This document shows positions 1 through 9,119 of a stretch of 64,000 bases of DNA, piece by piece. The notes under the pieces were generated by a model. The model was not told the DNA's origin and ran no database searches. It was given only the letters and a program-made list of their open reading frames with translations. The DNA lies in assembly GCF_002929335.1 (NCBI RefSeq), contig NZ_PJIL01000002.1, positions 124,001-188,000 of the forward strand, given 5' to 3'. The position numbers and the translations under genes are program-made. Source of the DNA: Arthrobacter sp. Y81. GTDB taxonomy: Bacteria; Actinomycetota; Actinomycetes; Actinomycetales; Micrococcaceae. Positions within the stretch are counted from its first letter, which is position 1. The number at the start of each line of letters is the position of its first letter.

Positions 1-846
1 CAGCTGGTCCGGACCTGGCTGCTCCCGGGTCAGGACGTCCTTCAGCGCAGGGTCCACCGGCAGGACCGCCAGGACCTTGCCTACGCAGTCCGCGGGCAGG
101 CCCAGCAGTTCGCGGGCACTGTCATTGGCCACGGTGATGCGTTCGTGCGGGTCGAGAGCCACCACCCCCTCCTTCAGCCCATGCAGCATGGCCTCGCGGT
201 TCTCCACCAGCCCGGTGATTTCGCTGGGTTCCATGCCCAGGGTCTGCCGCTTGACGCGGCGGGACAGCAGCAGCGAGCCTGCCACGCCCAACACGCTGGC
301 CACTCCCAGATATGTGAGCAGGTTGGGTACGGCGTCACCCAGCCGCTCCCAGGTGGACGGGTAGTCCCGGCTGATGGAGGCGATGCCGATCATTTTTCCG
401 GCGTCGTCGAGGACCGGGACGTGGGCGGACAGTACCGGGGCGGCATTGCCGTCCACCACGCCGGTCCACGCCCGCCCCTCCATCACGTGGCTCTCGCCCA
501 GCTCCAGCGGACGGCCCAGCATTCCGGGGTCCGAAGAGGCCACTACCGTGCGGTCCAATCTGGCAAGGGCCACTTGCGCGGATCCGGAGACGGTGCGGAC
601 CGACTCCGCGACCGCCGGCAGGGCAGAGCCGCCGCGCGATTCGGCCGAAGGCAGCAGTGCACGGACGGTGGGGTTGTTGCCCAGCGCTTCCGCGGCCGAC
701 AGGGCGCGGCGGCCTTCGATCCGTTCAAAGGCCGCAGCGGACTGTGCCAGGGAGATGGCGACGACGGCCACAAGGACGGCCAGGACAATCAACAACTGCA
801 GGACCAGGTATTGCCCGGCGAGGGACATTCCTCTTCGTCGAGTCAC
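1..846 (-). CDS. Sensor histidine kinase, CitA/DcuS type (3' end outside window)
   Basis: This is the N-terminal 282 residues of a membrane sensor kinase; the kinase domain lies beyond base 1. A GTG start at 846 follows an AGGAAAG ribosome-binding site and gives a basic N-terminus (TRRR). A first membrane segment spans about residues 12-32. An extracytoplasmic sensor region containing GIASISRDYPSTW follows, then a second membrane segment (about 185-205) and a PAS-like region with ENREAMLHGLKEGVVALD. This layout matches citrate/C4-dicarboxylate sensors. It diverges from a tricarboxylate transporter operon, so it probably senses that substrate; the link is inference. A downstream response regulator is expected outside the window. 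Confidence 0.85.
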   Translation of the reverse strand, partial: MTRRRGMSLAGQYLVLQLLIVLAVLVAVVAISLAQSAAAFERIEGRRALSAAEALGNNPTVRALLPSAESRGGSALPAVAESVRTVSGSAQVALARLDRTVVASSDPGMLGRPLELGESHVMEGRAWTGVVDGNAAPVLSAHVPVLDDAGKMIGIASISRDYPSTWERLGDAVPNLLTYLGVASVLGVAGSLLLSRRVKRQTLGMEPSEITGLVENREAMLHGLKEGVVALDPHERITVANDSARELLGLPADCVGKVLAVLPVDPALKDVLTREQPGPDQL

Positions 847-1151
847 GTGCCGTCTTTCCTATTTTCTGAGTGCCGGTTCAGCCGGCTTCGTGAAACCAGA
901 GGCCGGAGTGCGTGCGCGGGGCTCCCGATCCGCCGCGATGCGCTGAACTATACCCCACCCCGGAATGCCGGTACCCGGTCGGTTTCCAGGGCAGGCTCCG
1001 CGACGGTTGAGAACCGGAAACGTGAACGAAATGAACTTAACTTTCTCTGCGTACACAAGAGTGATGCCCGTCACTTTCGGGCCTAGCATCAAATCACCAG
1101 TCAGTTTTGCTGACCTGTTTTACCGAGAACTTTACTGAGAAGAGGAACACC
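847..1151. promoter_or_regulatory. Divergent control region with CRP-like palindrome
   Basis: Non-coding gap between the sensor kinase and tctC. It holds the palindrome AGTGA-N6-TCACT at 1060-1075, close to the TGTGA-N6-TCACA consensus of actinobacterial Crp/GlxR regulators. The tctC ribosome-binding site (GAAGAGGAAC) is at about 1138-1149. No clear -35/-10 pair was identified. Confidence 0.45.
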
Positions 1152-2162
1152 ATGCGCCAGATCCGCGCATTGCGAATTGCCGCCGTCGCCGCCGGTATCG
1201 CCCTGATGGCCACCGGCTGCGGTGCCACGGGAAAGAGCTCCACCGGCGGTGCCACCTCCGGCGCCCCTGCCGGCCCGCTGACCGGCCTCCAGATCATGGT
1301 CCCCAACACCCCCGGCGGCGGCTACGACACAACTGCCCGCGTCGCGGCCAAGGTTCTCGACGACGAGAAGGTCGCCACCAACACCGAAGTGTTCAACCTC
1401 GCCGGCGCAGGCGGAACTGTGGGCCTGGCCCGCATCGTCAACGAAAAGGGCAACGGCGACCTCGCCATGCTCATGGGGCTGGGCGTGGTGGGCGCGAGCT
1501 ACACCAACAAGTCCGAATCCAAGCTGACAGACACCACGCCGCTGGCCAAGCTCATTGAAGAGCCCGGCGCCATCATGGTCAACAAGGATTCGCCCTACAA
1601 GACCATCGATGACCTGGTGACCGCCTGGAAGGCCAACCCCGGCTCCATCAGCGTGGGCGGAGGCTCCTCCCCGGGCGGCCCCGACCACCTGCTGCCCATG
1701 CAGCTCGCCGGAGCCGTGGGAATCGACGCCACCAAGGTGAACTTCGTCTCCTACGACGGCGGCGGAGACCTCCTGCCGGCCATCCTGGGCAACAAGGTGG
1801 GCTTCGCGGCCTCCGGCGCCGGCGAATACCTGCAGCAGATTCAATCCGGCGAGGTCCGCGTGCTGGCAACCAGCGGCGAGGAACGGCTGGACGGCGTGGA
1901 TGCACCCACCCTGAAGGAGTCCGGCATCGACCTGGTGTTCACCAACTGGCGCGGCATGGTGGCCCCTCCGGGAATCAGCGACGCCGACAAGGCCAAGCTC
2001 ATTTCGGCCCTCGAAAAGATGCACGGCACCGAGGCCTGGAAGGAAGCCCTCAAAACGCACAGCTGGTCCGATGCGTTCCTCACGGGCGATGAGTTCAAGA
2101 CGTTCCTGACCGAGCAGGACAAGCGGGTGGCGGACGTCCTCACGAAGCTTGGCCTGACGTGA
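1152..2162 (+). CDS. tctC: Tripartite tricarboxylate transporter, periplasmic-type binding protein TctC
   Basis: Substrate-binding component that delivers citrate-like tricarboxylates to TctAB. The 336-residue protein starts with a lipoprotein signal peptide ending in LMATGC (Cys23), so it is membrane-tethered. The family signature is visible in IMVPNTPGGGYDTTAR, in GAGGTVGLARIV and in the central GGGSSPGGPDHL. The ATG at 1152 was chosen because it is preceded by GAAGAGGAAC and begins the signal peptide; an upstream in-frame start would spoil it. The stop overlaps the tctB start (GTGA), so the genes are translationally coupled. Confidence 0.9.
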   Translation: MRQIRALRIAAVAAGIALMATGCGATGKSSTGGATSGAPAGPLTGLQIMVPNTPGGGYDTTARVAAKVLDDEKVATNTEVFNLAGAGGTVGLARIVNEKGNGDLAMLMGLGVVGASYTNKSESKLTDTTPLAKLIEEPGAIMVNKDSPYKTIDDLVTAWKANPGSISVGGGSSPGGPDHLLPMQLAGAVGIDATKVNFVSYDGGGDLLPAILGNKVGFAASGAGEYLQQIQSGEVRVLATSGEERLDGVDAPTLKESGIDLVFTNWRGMVAPPGISDADKAKLISALEKMHGTEAWKEALKTHSWSDAFLTGDEFKTFLTEQDKRVADVLTKLGLT

Positions 2163-2671
2163 GCTCTTCACCAACTTTGGCCTCGCGGCTCAAAGGCCGC
2201 TCCGAGCTGGGGGTAGCCCTCCTGCTCGGAGCGGCGGGCGTCCTGGTCCTCGTGGACGCCATTGCCTTGGTAACCCCGTACTCCCAGTCGGATCCGGTGG
2301 GACCAAAGACCCTGCCGTACCTCGTGGCCGGTTTGCTGATCGTCTGCGCGATCATGTTGGCAGTCAACGTGCTGCGCGGCGGGCAGGGCGAAGCCGAAGG
2401 CGGGGAGGACGTGGACCTCACGCATCCCGCCGACTGGAAGACCGTCCTGCCCCTGGTGGGAGCCTTCGTCGCCAACATCCTGCTCATCGACTGGGCAGGA
2501 TGGGTGATCTCCGGAACCGTCCTGTTCTGGGGCAGCGCGTGGGCCTTGGGAAGCCGACACTACATCCGTGACGGCATCATTGCCTTGGCCCTCTCCGTGC
2601 TGACCTTCTACGGCTTTTACCTGGGCCTCGGTATTCCGCTGCCCGCCGGCCTCCTGGAAGGGGTTCTCTGA
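2159..2671 (+). CDS. tctB: Tripartite tricarboxylate transporter small membrane subunit TctB
   Basis: A 170-residue integral membrane protein with four hydrophobic segments, of TctB size and topology, including the family-like stretch [17 protein letters not shown]. It forms the permease with TctA. The GTG start overlaps the tctC stop by four bases and the stop overlaps the tctA start by one base, so all three are one operon. Confidence 0.87.
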   Translation: MSSSPTLASRLKGRSELGVALLLGAAGVLVLVDAIALVTPYSQSDPVGPKTLPYLVAGLLIVCAIMLAVNVLRGGQGEAEGGEDVDLTHPADWKTVLPLVGAFVANILLIDWAGWVISGTVLFWGSAWALGSRHYIRDGIIALALSVLTFYGFYLGLGIPLPAGLLEGVL

Positions 2672-4278
2672 TGGATGTCTTCTCCTCCCTGATGGACGGC
2701 TTCGCCACCGCCCTGACCCCCATGAATTTCCTCTACGCCGTCATCGGAGTGCTTCTTGGCACCGCCGTCGGTGTACTCCCGGGCCTGGGTCCGGCCATGA
2801 CCGTTGCCCTGCTGCTCCCGGTCACCTACGCCTTGGAGCCCACCAGCGCCTTCATTATGTTCGCCGGCATCTACTACGGCGGCATGTACGGCGGCTCCAC
2901 CACCTCCATCCTGCTTAATACGCCGGGCGAATCCTCCTCGGTGGTCACAGCCATTGAAGGCAACAAGATGGCGAAAGCCGGAAGGGCCGCGCAGGCCCTG
3001 GCGACAGCGGCCATCGGCTCCTTCGTGGCCGGCACCATCGGCACCGCCCTGCTCGCAGTCTGCGCGCCGATCGTGGTGAAGTTTGCCGTCAGCCTTGGCT
3101 CGCCGAGCTACTTTGCCATTATGGTGCTTGCACTCCTGGCGGTGACCGCCGTCCTTGGATCATCCAGGCTGAGAGGCTTTGCCGCCCTGGGCCTGGGGCT
3201 TGCAATTGGCCTGGTGGGCATCGACTCCGTGACGGGCCAGCGCCGGCTCACGTTCGGCCAGCCCCTGCTGGCTGACGGCCTGGACATCGTGGTGGTTGCA
3301 GTGGCCATCTTCGCCGTGGGCGAGGCACTGTGGGTTGCCGCGCACCTGCGCCGCAACCCGCTGCAGGTCATACCGGTAGGCCGTCCGTGGATGGGCAAGA
3401 AGGACTGGAAACGGTCCTGGAAGCCCTGGCTCCGCGGAACGGCGTTCGGTTTCCCCTTCGGCGCGCTTCCGGCCGGCGGGGCCGAGATCCCCACATTCCT
3501 CTCCTATGTGACCGAGAAGCGCCTCAGCAAGCACCCCGAGGAGTTCGGCCACGGCGCCATCGAGGGTGTGGCCGGGCCCGAAGCAGCGAACAACGCTGCC
3601 GCCGCCGGCACCATGACACCCCTGCTTGCCCTGGGCCTGCCCACCAACGCCACTGCCGCCGTGATGCTGGCAGCGTTCACTTCCTACGGCATCCAGCCGG
3701 GGCCGCAGCTGTTCGCAAGCCAGGGGCCGCTGGTGTGGGCCCTGATCGCGAGCCTGTTCATCGGCAACTTCCTGCTCCTGCTCATCAACCTGCCGCTGGC
3801 ACCGCTGTGGGCCAAGCTCCTGCAGCTGCCCAGGCCCTACCTCTACGCAGGGATCCTGTTCTTCGCCACGTTGGGCGCCTACTCGGTGAACCTTCAGGCA
3901 TTCGACCTGGTCATCCTGCTGGCGCTCGGCGCCCTGGGGTTCATGATGCGCCGCTTCGGGCTCCCCGTGCTGCCGCTCATCCTTGGCGTGATCCTGGGGC
4001 CGCGGATCGAAGGCCAGCTGCGGAAGACGCTGCAGCTCAGCGCGGGCGACCCCGCTGGCCTCTGGAGCGAGCCGATCGCCGTCGGAATCTACATCCTCAT
4101 CGCGCTCATCCTGCTGTGGCCCCTCCTGTTCAAGCTGTACCGGCGCAACCGCCCGGCTGCCACACCTGCGGGCATCCCGGTGACGTCCGGCTCGTCAGCG
4201 CCACGGGACGCCACCGGCAGCCACAGCCACAGCTCCCGCAGCGGCGGCGAGCCCAGCGACGGTGACGGCGACGGCTAG
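2671..4278 (+). CDS. tctA: Tripartite tricarboxylate transporter large permease TctA
   Basis: A 535-residue polytopic permease. The two conserved TctA signatures are present: [17 protein letters not shown] near residue 35 and the [15 protein letters not shown] region near residue 325, with [19 protein letters not shown] between them. About twelve membrane segments end at about residue 490. The last 45 residues are a hydrophilic Ser/His/Gly-rich tail that is not part of the family core. Third gene of tctCBA. Confidence 0.92.
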   Translation: MDVFSSLMDGFATALTPMNFLYAVIGVLLGTAVGVLPGLGPAMTVALLLPVTYALEPTSAFIMFAGIYYGGMYGGSTTSILLNTPGESSSVVTAIEGNKMAKAGRAAQALATAAIGSFVAGTIGTALLAVCAPIVVKFAVSLGSPSYFAIMVLALLAVTAVLGSSRLRGFAALGLGLAIGLVGIDSVTGQRRLTFGQPLLADGLDIVVVAVAIFAVGEALWVAAHLRRNPLQVIPVGRPWMGKKDWKRSWKPWLRGTAFGFPFGALPAGGAEIPTFLSYVTEKRLSKHPEEFGHGAIEGVAGPEAANNAAAAGTMTPLLALGLPTNATAAVMLAAFTSYGIQPGPQLFASQGPLVWALIASLFIGNFLLLLINLPLAPLWAKLLQLPRPYLYAGILFFATLGAYSVNLQAFDLVILLALGALGFMMRRFGLPVLPLILGVILGPRIEGQLRKTLQLSAGDPAGLWSEPIAVGIYILIALILLWPLLFKLYRRNRPAATPAGIPVTSGSSAPRDATGSHSHSSRSGGEPSDGDGDG

Positions 4279-4351
4279 TTCCCCAGGCACAGCCCACCAC
4301 CGGAACACACCAATCTGGAAGCACAGATAACACAGACGAAAAGGAGACACC

Positions 4352-4744
4352 ATGACCATCGTTGTGGGCTACGTTCCAACACCAGAGGGCGAAGCCGCCT
4401 TTGACCAGGCCATCAAGGAGGCACGGAAGGCGCAGTCCAAACTGGTGGTCATCAATTCCTCCCGGGGCGACGCCCTGGTGGACAAGCGCTATGCCGGGGA
4501 AACCGAAATCGAGGGGATCGACCAGCGTCTCGGCAAGGAGGGCATCGAGCACATCATCCTCCAGCCGGTTCGCGGCCACGACGCCGCCATTGAGGTCCTG
4601 GAGGCGGCGGAGGCACACCAGGCCGACCTGATTGTGATCGGGCTGCGGCGGCGCACCCCCGTCGGCAAGCTGATCATGGGCAGCACCTCCCAGCGGATAC
4701 TCCTGGAAGCGGACTGCCCGGTGCTGGCGGTGAAGGCGGGCTAA
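4352..4744 (+). CDS. Universal stress protein, UspA family
   Basis: A 130-residue single Usp domain. The ATP-binding signature of the family is visible near the C-terminus as MGSTSQRILLEADCPVLAVK, after DLIVIGLRRRTPVGKLI. It lies 73 bases after tctA, has its own AAGGAGA site and precedes a strong terminator, so it is probably the last gene of the transporter operon. Its exact role is unknown. Confidence 0.85.
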   Translation: MTIVVGYVPTPEGEAAFDQAIKEARKAQSKLVVINSSRGDALVDKRYAGETEIEGIDQRLGKEGIEHIILQPVRGHDAAIEVLEAAEAHQADLIVIGLRRRTPVGKLIMGSTSQRILLEADCPVLAVKAG

Positions 4745-4760
4745 GCGATACAGCTGAACA

Positions 4761-4803
4761 AGCAGAGGCCGGGAGTCTTACGACTCCCGGCCTCTGCTTT
4801 GGT
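4761..4803. terminator. Bidirectional intrinsic terminator
   Basis: A perfect 17-bp stem (4761-4777 with 4782-4798) with loop TTAC is followed by T residues. It separates the convergent tct/usp operon and the leucine-degradation operon. Confidence 0.85.
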
Positions 4804-4859
4804 TCAGCACTGGTATTACCTAACTGCCTGTTCCCGTCGGCGCTCCCTAGCGGGCTGCC

Positions 4860-5693
4860 TTAGTGGACTGCCCGCCGCAGGGTGGATTCCGCGTGCTTCA
4901 GGATGGGCCCGTCGATCATTTTTCCGTTGAACTGGAACACGCCGCTCCCGGCCGCAGCGGCAGCCTCCAGGAGCTCTTTGGCCGCGGCGACGTCCGATTC
5001 CGCGGGAGCATAGGCGCCCCGGACGACGGCAACCTGGTTGGGGTGGATACAGGCCTTGGAACCGAATCCCGAGGCAACGGCGTCGCGTGACTCGGCGGCC
5101 AGCCCTTCGAGGTCGGGAATGTTGACGTACACCGAATCGATGGCCTCTTTGCCGAAGGCCCCGGCCGCCAGCAGCACGGTGGACCTGGCGTGCAGCGCCA
5201 CTGCCCGGTAGCCGCCGTCGTCGTTCCTGCTGGAGGTCCCGCCGAGGGAAGCGAGCAGGTCCTCGGCACCCCACATCAGGCCCACCACGTTGGGTTCGGC
5301 GGCGATGGCGGCGGCGTTGAGTATTCCGGCGGCCGTCTCGCACAGCGCAATGACGCTGTAGCCCTCGAGCGCCTTGAGCTGGCCGGGGTTTTCGGCCTTG
5401 GCCAGCATCACGTGGCGGTACGGGGTGTGCTTGAGGCAGTGCAGGTCCTTCTCGAACTCGTCCGTTCCGGCCGGGTTGATCCTGATGATGGTGCGGCTCG
5501 GATCCAGCTCCGGAACGTCGCCGGTGGCACCAAGCTGGGCGAGGATGGCGCCGCGGGCACGCTGCTTGTCAGCCGGCGCGACGGCGTCCTCCAGGTCCAC
5601 GATCACGGCGTCGGAACGCTCAGCGGCCTTCTGGTAACGCTCGGGACGGTCGGCGGGACAGAACAGCAGGGCGGGACCCATCAGGAAAGTCAT
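4860..5693 (-). CDS. CitE-like lyase; probable (R)-3-hydroxy-3-methylglutaryl-CoA / citramalyl-CoA lyase
   Basis: A 277-residue HpcH/HpaI aldolase-fold protein of the CitE-like family. It shows the SDAVIVDLEDAVAP metal-site motif, IRINPAGTDEF, and GLMWGAEDLLASLG. It is last in an operon with the same content and order as the M. tuberculosis accD1-accA1-fadE19-Rv2499c-Rv2498c region. Rv2498c has been reported as a bifunctional HMG-CoA and citramalyl-CoA lyase, so the same role is inferred here: cleaving HMG-CoA to acetyl-CoA and acetoacetate. The ATG at 5693 is preceded by AGAGGAC and lies two bases after the MaoC stop. It is not the citrate lyase beta subunit, since citD and citF are absent. 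Confidence 0.8.
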   Translation of the reverse strand: MTFLMGPALLFCPADRPERYQKAAERSDAVIVDLEDAVAPADKQRARGAILAQLGATGDVPELDPSRTIIRINPAGTDEFEKDLHCLKHTPYRHVMLAKAENPGQLKALEGYSVIALCETAAGILNAAAIAAEPNVVGLMWGAEDLLASLGGTSSRNDDGGYRAVALHARSTVLLAAGAFGKEAIDSVYVNIPDLEGLAAESRDAVASGFGSKACIHPNQVAVVRGAYAPAESDVAAAKELLEAAAAAGSGVFQFNGKMIDGPILKHAESTLRRAVH

Positions 5694-5695
5694 GC

Positions 5696-6244
5696 TTAGA
5701 TTGTCCTCTTTTCGGCGCTTTCTTTCTGCCCGGTTTCTTCCCCGGCAGCTGCGTGCGCCTCCCGCGTCCACATCAGGCAACTGCGTGTGGCCAGTGCCAC
5801 CACCACGCCGTCCTGGTTCCGGCCTGTGTGCTGCATGGTCACGATTCCCTGCCCGGGCCTCGAGGACGACAGCCGTTTGCCCGTGATGACGGTCTCCGTG
5901 TACAGGGTGTCACCGTGGTACAGCGGGTGCGGAAAGGACACATCGGTCAGTCCCAGCTGCGCGATGATGGTCCCCTGCGTCAGCTGCGGCACGGACTGCC
6001 CCACCACCGTGGCCAGCGTGAACATCGAGTTCATCAGCCGCTGGCCGAAAGGCTGCCCGGCGCTCCAGGCCGCGTCGAGGTGCAGCGCCTGGGTGTTCAT
6101 GGTCATGGTGGTGAAGAGGACATTGTCGGTTTCGGTGACCGTCCGGCCCGGCCGGTGGGCGTAGACAACTCCTTCTTCCAATTCGTCGAAGTAGAGGCCG
6201 CGCTGTTCAATCACGCGGGGCGTACCTTCCGGGTCCGCCGTCAT
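5696..6244 (-). CDS. MaoC-family (R)-specific enoyl-CoA hydratase
   Basis: A 182-residue hotdog-fold protein with the MaoC hydratase core, including [17 protein letters not shown] and [16 protein letters not shown]. It is the counterpart by position of Rv2499c. In this pathway it would hydrate 3-methylglutaconyl-CoA (or itaconyl-CoA) for the CitE-like lyase downstream; this is inferred from context. The ATG at 6244 overlaps the scoB stop (ATGA), and the longer upstream reading would run through scoB. Confidence 0.8.
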   Translation of the reverse strand: MTADPEGTPRVIEQRGLYFDELEEGVVYAHRPGRTVTETDNVLFTTMTMNTQALHLDAAWSAGQPFGQRLMNSMFTLATVVGQSVPQLTQGTIIAQLGLTDVSFPHPLYHGDTLYTETVITGKRLSSSRPGQGIVTMQHTGRNQDGVVVALATRSCLMWTREAHAAAGEETGQKESAEKRTI

Positions 6245-7008
6245 ACGGTCAGTTCCTGGTCTTCCTCGAAGAGCTCGGCGCCGGTGGCCGCGGCGACGTC
6301 TTCGGCCGTGACGTTGGGAGCCAGCTCCCTCAGTACCAGCCGGGACGAGCTGCCCTCGGTGACCACGTCGATGACGGCGAGGTCGGTGATGATCCGGTCC
6401 ACGCACCCTTTGCCGGTCAGCGGCAGCGTGCACTTTTCCACGATTTTCGGATTTCCGTTGCGGTCCACGTGCTCCATCATCACGATCACCTTTTTGGCCC
6501 CGAACACCAGGTCCATGGCACCGCCCATACCCTTGACCATCTTGCCGGGGATCATCCAGTTGGCCAGGTCGCCGTTCTGCGCCACTTCCATGGCCCCCAG
6601 CACGGCCACGTCCACGTGCCCGCCCCGAATCATGCCGAACGAGGCTGCGGAGTCGAAGAACGCGGCGCCGTTGTTGACTGTGACGGTTTCCTTGCCGGCG
6701 TTGATCAGGTCCGGATCCACCTGGTCCTCGCCGGGGTACGGCCCGACGCCGAGGATGCCGTTTTCCGAGTGCAGGACCACTTCGACGCCGGCCGGAATGT
6801 AGTTCGGGATCAGCGTCGGCATCCCGATACCGAGGTTGACGTACTGCCCGTTGTGAAGTTCCAGGGCCACGCGTGCGGCCAGTTCATTGCGGGTCCAGCC
6901 TTTGGTCTCCGGACCGGTGTCCTCGGGATGCCCGACGGCGGACCGCCGGTATTCGTGGCGGACGGCCTCGGGGCGGGGCGGGGCTCCCGGTGTGGTGTTC
7001 GATTCCAC
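6241..7008 (-). CDS. scoB: 3-oxoacid CoA-transferase subunit B
   Basis: The beta subunit carries the catalytic glutamate of class I CoA-transferases in the SENGILG motif (Glu82), with [12 protein letters not shown] before it and [15 protein letters not shown] after. With ScoA it transfers CoA from succinyl-CoA to acetoacetate, the end product of leucine breakdown. The GTG at 7008 lies two bases after the scoA stop. It adds about 37 residues before the usual family start ([11 protein letters not shown]), but no later start codon exists in that stretch. Confidence 0.88.
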   Translation of the reverse strand: MESNTTPGAPPRPEAVRHEYRRSAVGHPEDTGPETKGWTRNELAARVALELHNGQYVNLGIGMPTLIPNYIPAGVEVVLHSENGILGVGPYPGEDQVDPDLINAGKETVTVNNGAAFFDSAASFGMIRGGHVDVAVLGAMEVAQNGDLANWMIPGKMVKGMGGAMDLVFGAKKVIVMMEHVDRNGNPKIVEKCTLPLTGKGCVDRIITDLAVIDVVTEGSSSRLVLRELAPNVTAEDVAAATGAELFEEDQELTV

Positions 7009-7010
7009 GG

Positions 7011-7820
7011 CTATGCTCCTGCCTGCTCAGTTGCTTGCTGGCCAGTCCCCCGGGAGGGGTTGCCGGCGGCGGCCACTGCGACCGTCCGCTTCTCAATGCG
7101 CTTCTCCCCCTGGGGCGCGACGACCACCCGTTGGACAAAGATGCCGGGAACGTGGACGTGCTCCGGATCCAGCTCGCCGGGCTCCACCAGCTCCTCGACC
7201 TCCGCGATGGTGATCCGTCCGGCCATGGCGCACAGCGGGTTGAAGTTCATGGCCGTGGCGTGAAAGACGAGGTTTCCGTGCCGGTCGCCCTTCCACGCGT
7301 GAACGAGGCCGAAATCCGGGGTCAGCGATTCCTCCAGCACATAGTCGGCGCCGTTGAAGGTGCGGACTTCCTTGGGCGCGGAGGCGATGGCGATGCCGCC
7401 GTCGGCGTCGTACTTCTGCGGCAGGCCGCCGTCGGACACCTGGGTACCCACGCCGGCCGGCGTGTAGAACGCCGGGATGCCTGCGCCGCCGGCGCGCAGT
7501 TTCTCCGCGAGCGTCCCCTGCGGGGTCAGCACCACCTCGAGTTCGCCGGAAAGGTACTGCCGGGCGAATTCCTTGTTCTCCCCGACATAGGAGCTGATGG
7601 TGCGGCGGATCCGGCCGTCCTTCAGCAGGATCCCCAGCCCCCAGTCGTCGACGCCGCAGTTGTTGCTGACGGTTTCCAGGTCCCGGGTTCCGTGCCGGTG
7701 CAGTGCATCGATCAGGGCCACGGGAATGCCGCACAGTCCGAAACCTCCGACGGCGAGTGACGCGCCGTCGGGGATGTCGGCCACCGCGGCCTCGGCGCTG
7801 GCAACAACCTTGTCAATCAT
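7011..7820 (-). CDS. scoA: 3-oxoacid CoA-transferase subunit A
   Basis: A 269-residue alpha subunit with the signature [15 protein letters not shown] near residue 25, then [14 protein letters not shown] and the conserved [17 protein letters not shown]. It pairs with ScoB immediately downstream. The C-terminal 20 residues are a low-complexity tail. It follows the acyl-CoA dehydrogenase gene by about 50 bases in the same operon. Confidence 0.9.
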   Translation of the reverse strand: MIDKVVASAEAAVADIPDGASLAVGGFGLCGIPVALIDALHRHGTRDLETVSNNCGVDDWGLGILLKDGRIRRTISSYVGENKEFARQYLSGELEVVLTPQGTLAEKLRAGGAGIPAFYTPAGVGTQVSDGGLPQKYDADGGIAIASAPKEVRTFNGADYVLEESLTPDFGLVHAWKGDRHGNLVFHATAMNFNPLCAMAGRITIAEVEELVEPGELDPEHVHVPGIFVQRVVVAPQGEKRIEKRTVAVAAAGNPSRGTGQQATEQAGA

Positions 7821-7868
7821 CGTCGATCCTTCCTGGTTACGCGCGCTGATTTGCTCCCGGGCGGGGTG

Positions 7869-9044
7869 CTAAAGGCCGAGTTCGCGGGCAATCAGCATCA
7901 GCTGCACCTCGGTGGTGCCCTCCCCCACTTCAAGGATCTTGGAGTCGCGGTAGTGGCGTGCCACAGTGAATTCGTTGATGAAGCCATAGCCGCCGAACAC
8001 CTGGGTGGCGTCCCGCGCGTTGTCCATGGCTGCCTCACCTGCGACCATCTTAGCGATGGCCGCCTGGGTCTTGAACGGCTTCCCGGCAAGCATGCGCGCG
8101 GCGGCGTCGTAGTACGCCAGGCGTGCCGTGTGGGCGCGGGCCTGCATGCGGGCAATCTTGAAGGCGATGGCCTGGTATTTGCCGATGTTGTGGCCGAAGG
8201 CGCTGCGTTCCTTGGCGTATTTCACGGACAGGTCCACGCAGCCCTGCGCCGCCCCCGTGGCCAAGGCTGCGATGGCGATGCGGCCCTCGTCCAGGATGGA
8301 GAGGAAGTTCGCGTAGCCGCGGCCCTGCTCGCCGAGGAGGTTCGCCTCAGGGACGTGGACGTCCTTGAGCGTGAGCGGGTGCGTGTCCGAGGCGTTCCAG
8401 CCCACCTTGTTATACGCCTTCTCCGCCTTGAACCCGGGCGTGTCGGTGGGCACCAGGATGGTGGAGATTTCCTTCTTGATGCTGCCGTCCTTGCGCTCAT
8501 GCTTGGCGGTTACGGCCGTCACGGTAACCAGGCGGGTGATGTCGGTGCCGGAGTTGGTGATGAACTCCTTGTTGCCGTTGATGATCCAGGTCTTTTCGCC
8601 TCCGACGACCTCGAGCCGGGCAGTGGTCTTGGTCCCGCCCGCATCTGAACCTGCTTCCGGTTCCGTCAGGCCGAAGCCGGCGAGCGCCTTGCCGGAAGCC
8701 AGGGACGGCAGCCATTCCTCCTTCTGGGCGTCGGTGCCGAACCGGTACACGGGCATGGCGCCAAGGGAGACGCCGGCTTCCAGGGTGATGGCCACGGACT
8801 GGTCCACCCGGCCCAGCTGCTCCAGCGCCAGGGCCAGCGCGAAGTAGTCCCCGCCCATGCCGCCGAATTCTTCCGGGAAGGGGAGGCCGAAGAGGCCCAT
8901 GTCGGCCATCTTGGAGACGACCTCGTACGGGAAGCTGTGTTCCTCGTCGTGTTTTGCGGAAACCGGGGCCACCACTTCGTCGGCGAATTCGCGGACGGTG
9001 TTGCTGAGGTCCTGGTATTCCTCGCTGAGCTCAAAATCAGCCAT
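7869..9044 (-). CDS. Acyl-CoA dehydrogenase, probable isovaleryl-CoA dehydrogenase step
   Basis: A 391-residue FAD-dependent dehydrogenase. The family patterns are GFGLTEPEAGSDAGGT, the FAD/substrate region ITNSGTDITRLV, and QVFGGYGFINEFTVARHYRDSK. The C-terminal GEGTTEVQ keeps a Glu at the medium-chain-type catalytic position, whereas human isovaleryl-CoA dehydrogenase uses a different Glu. The operon with methylcrotonyl-CoA carboxylase points to isovaleryl-CoA as substrate (fadE19-like); 2-methylbutanoyl-CoA is an alternative. The ATG at 9044 follows AAGGAAG. Confidence 0.85.
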   Translation of the reverse strand: MADFELSEEYQDLSNTVREFADEVVAPVSAKHDEEHSFPYEVVSKMADMGLFGLPFPEEFGGMGGDYFALALALEQLGRVDQSVAITLEAGVSLGAMPVYRFGTDAQKEEWLPSLASGKALAGFGLTEPEAGSDAGGTKTTARLEVVGGEKTWIINGNKEFITNSGTDITRLVTVTAVTAKHERKDGSIKKEISTILVPTDTPGFKAEKAYNKVGWNASDTHPLTLKDVHVPEANLLGEQGRGYANFLSILDEGRIAIAALATGAAQGCVDLSVKYAKERSAFGHNIGKYQAIAFKIARMQARAHTARLAYYDAAARMLAGKPFKTQAAIAKMVAGEAAMDNARDATQVFGGYGFINEFTVARHYRDSKILEVGEGTTEVQLMLIARELGL

Positions 9045-9119
9045 GTTGGGACTTCCTTGTCTTGACTTTGTCACGGGTCTGTTGGGTGGGGTGAATGGTT
9101 TTGTTGCGGGGCGGGCGGG

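Noticed and set aside
4860..5693. Citrate lyase beta subunit as part of a citrate fermentation system with tctCBA
   Set aside because: No citD, citF or citC genes nearby and the gene is in the leucine operon, convergent to the transporter.
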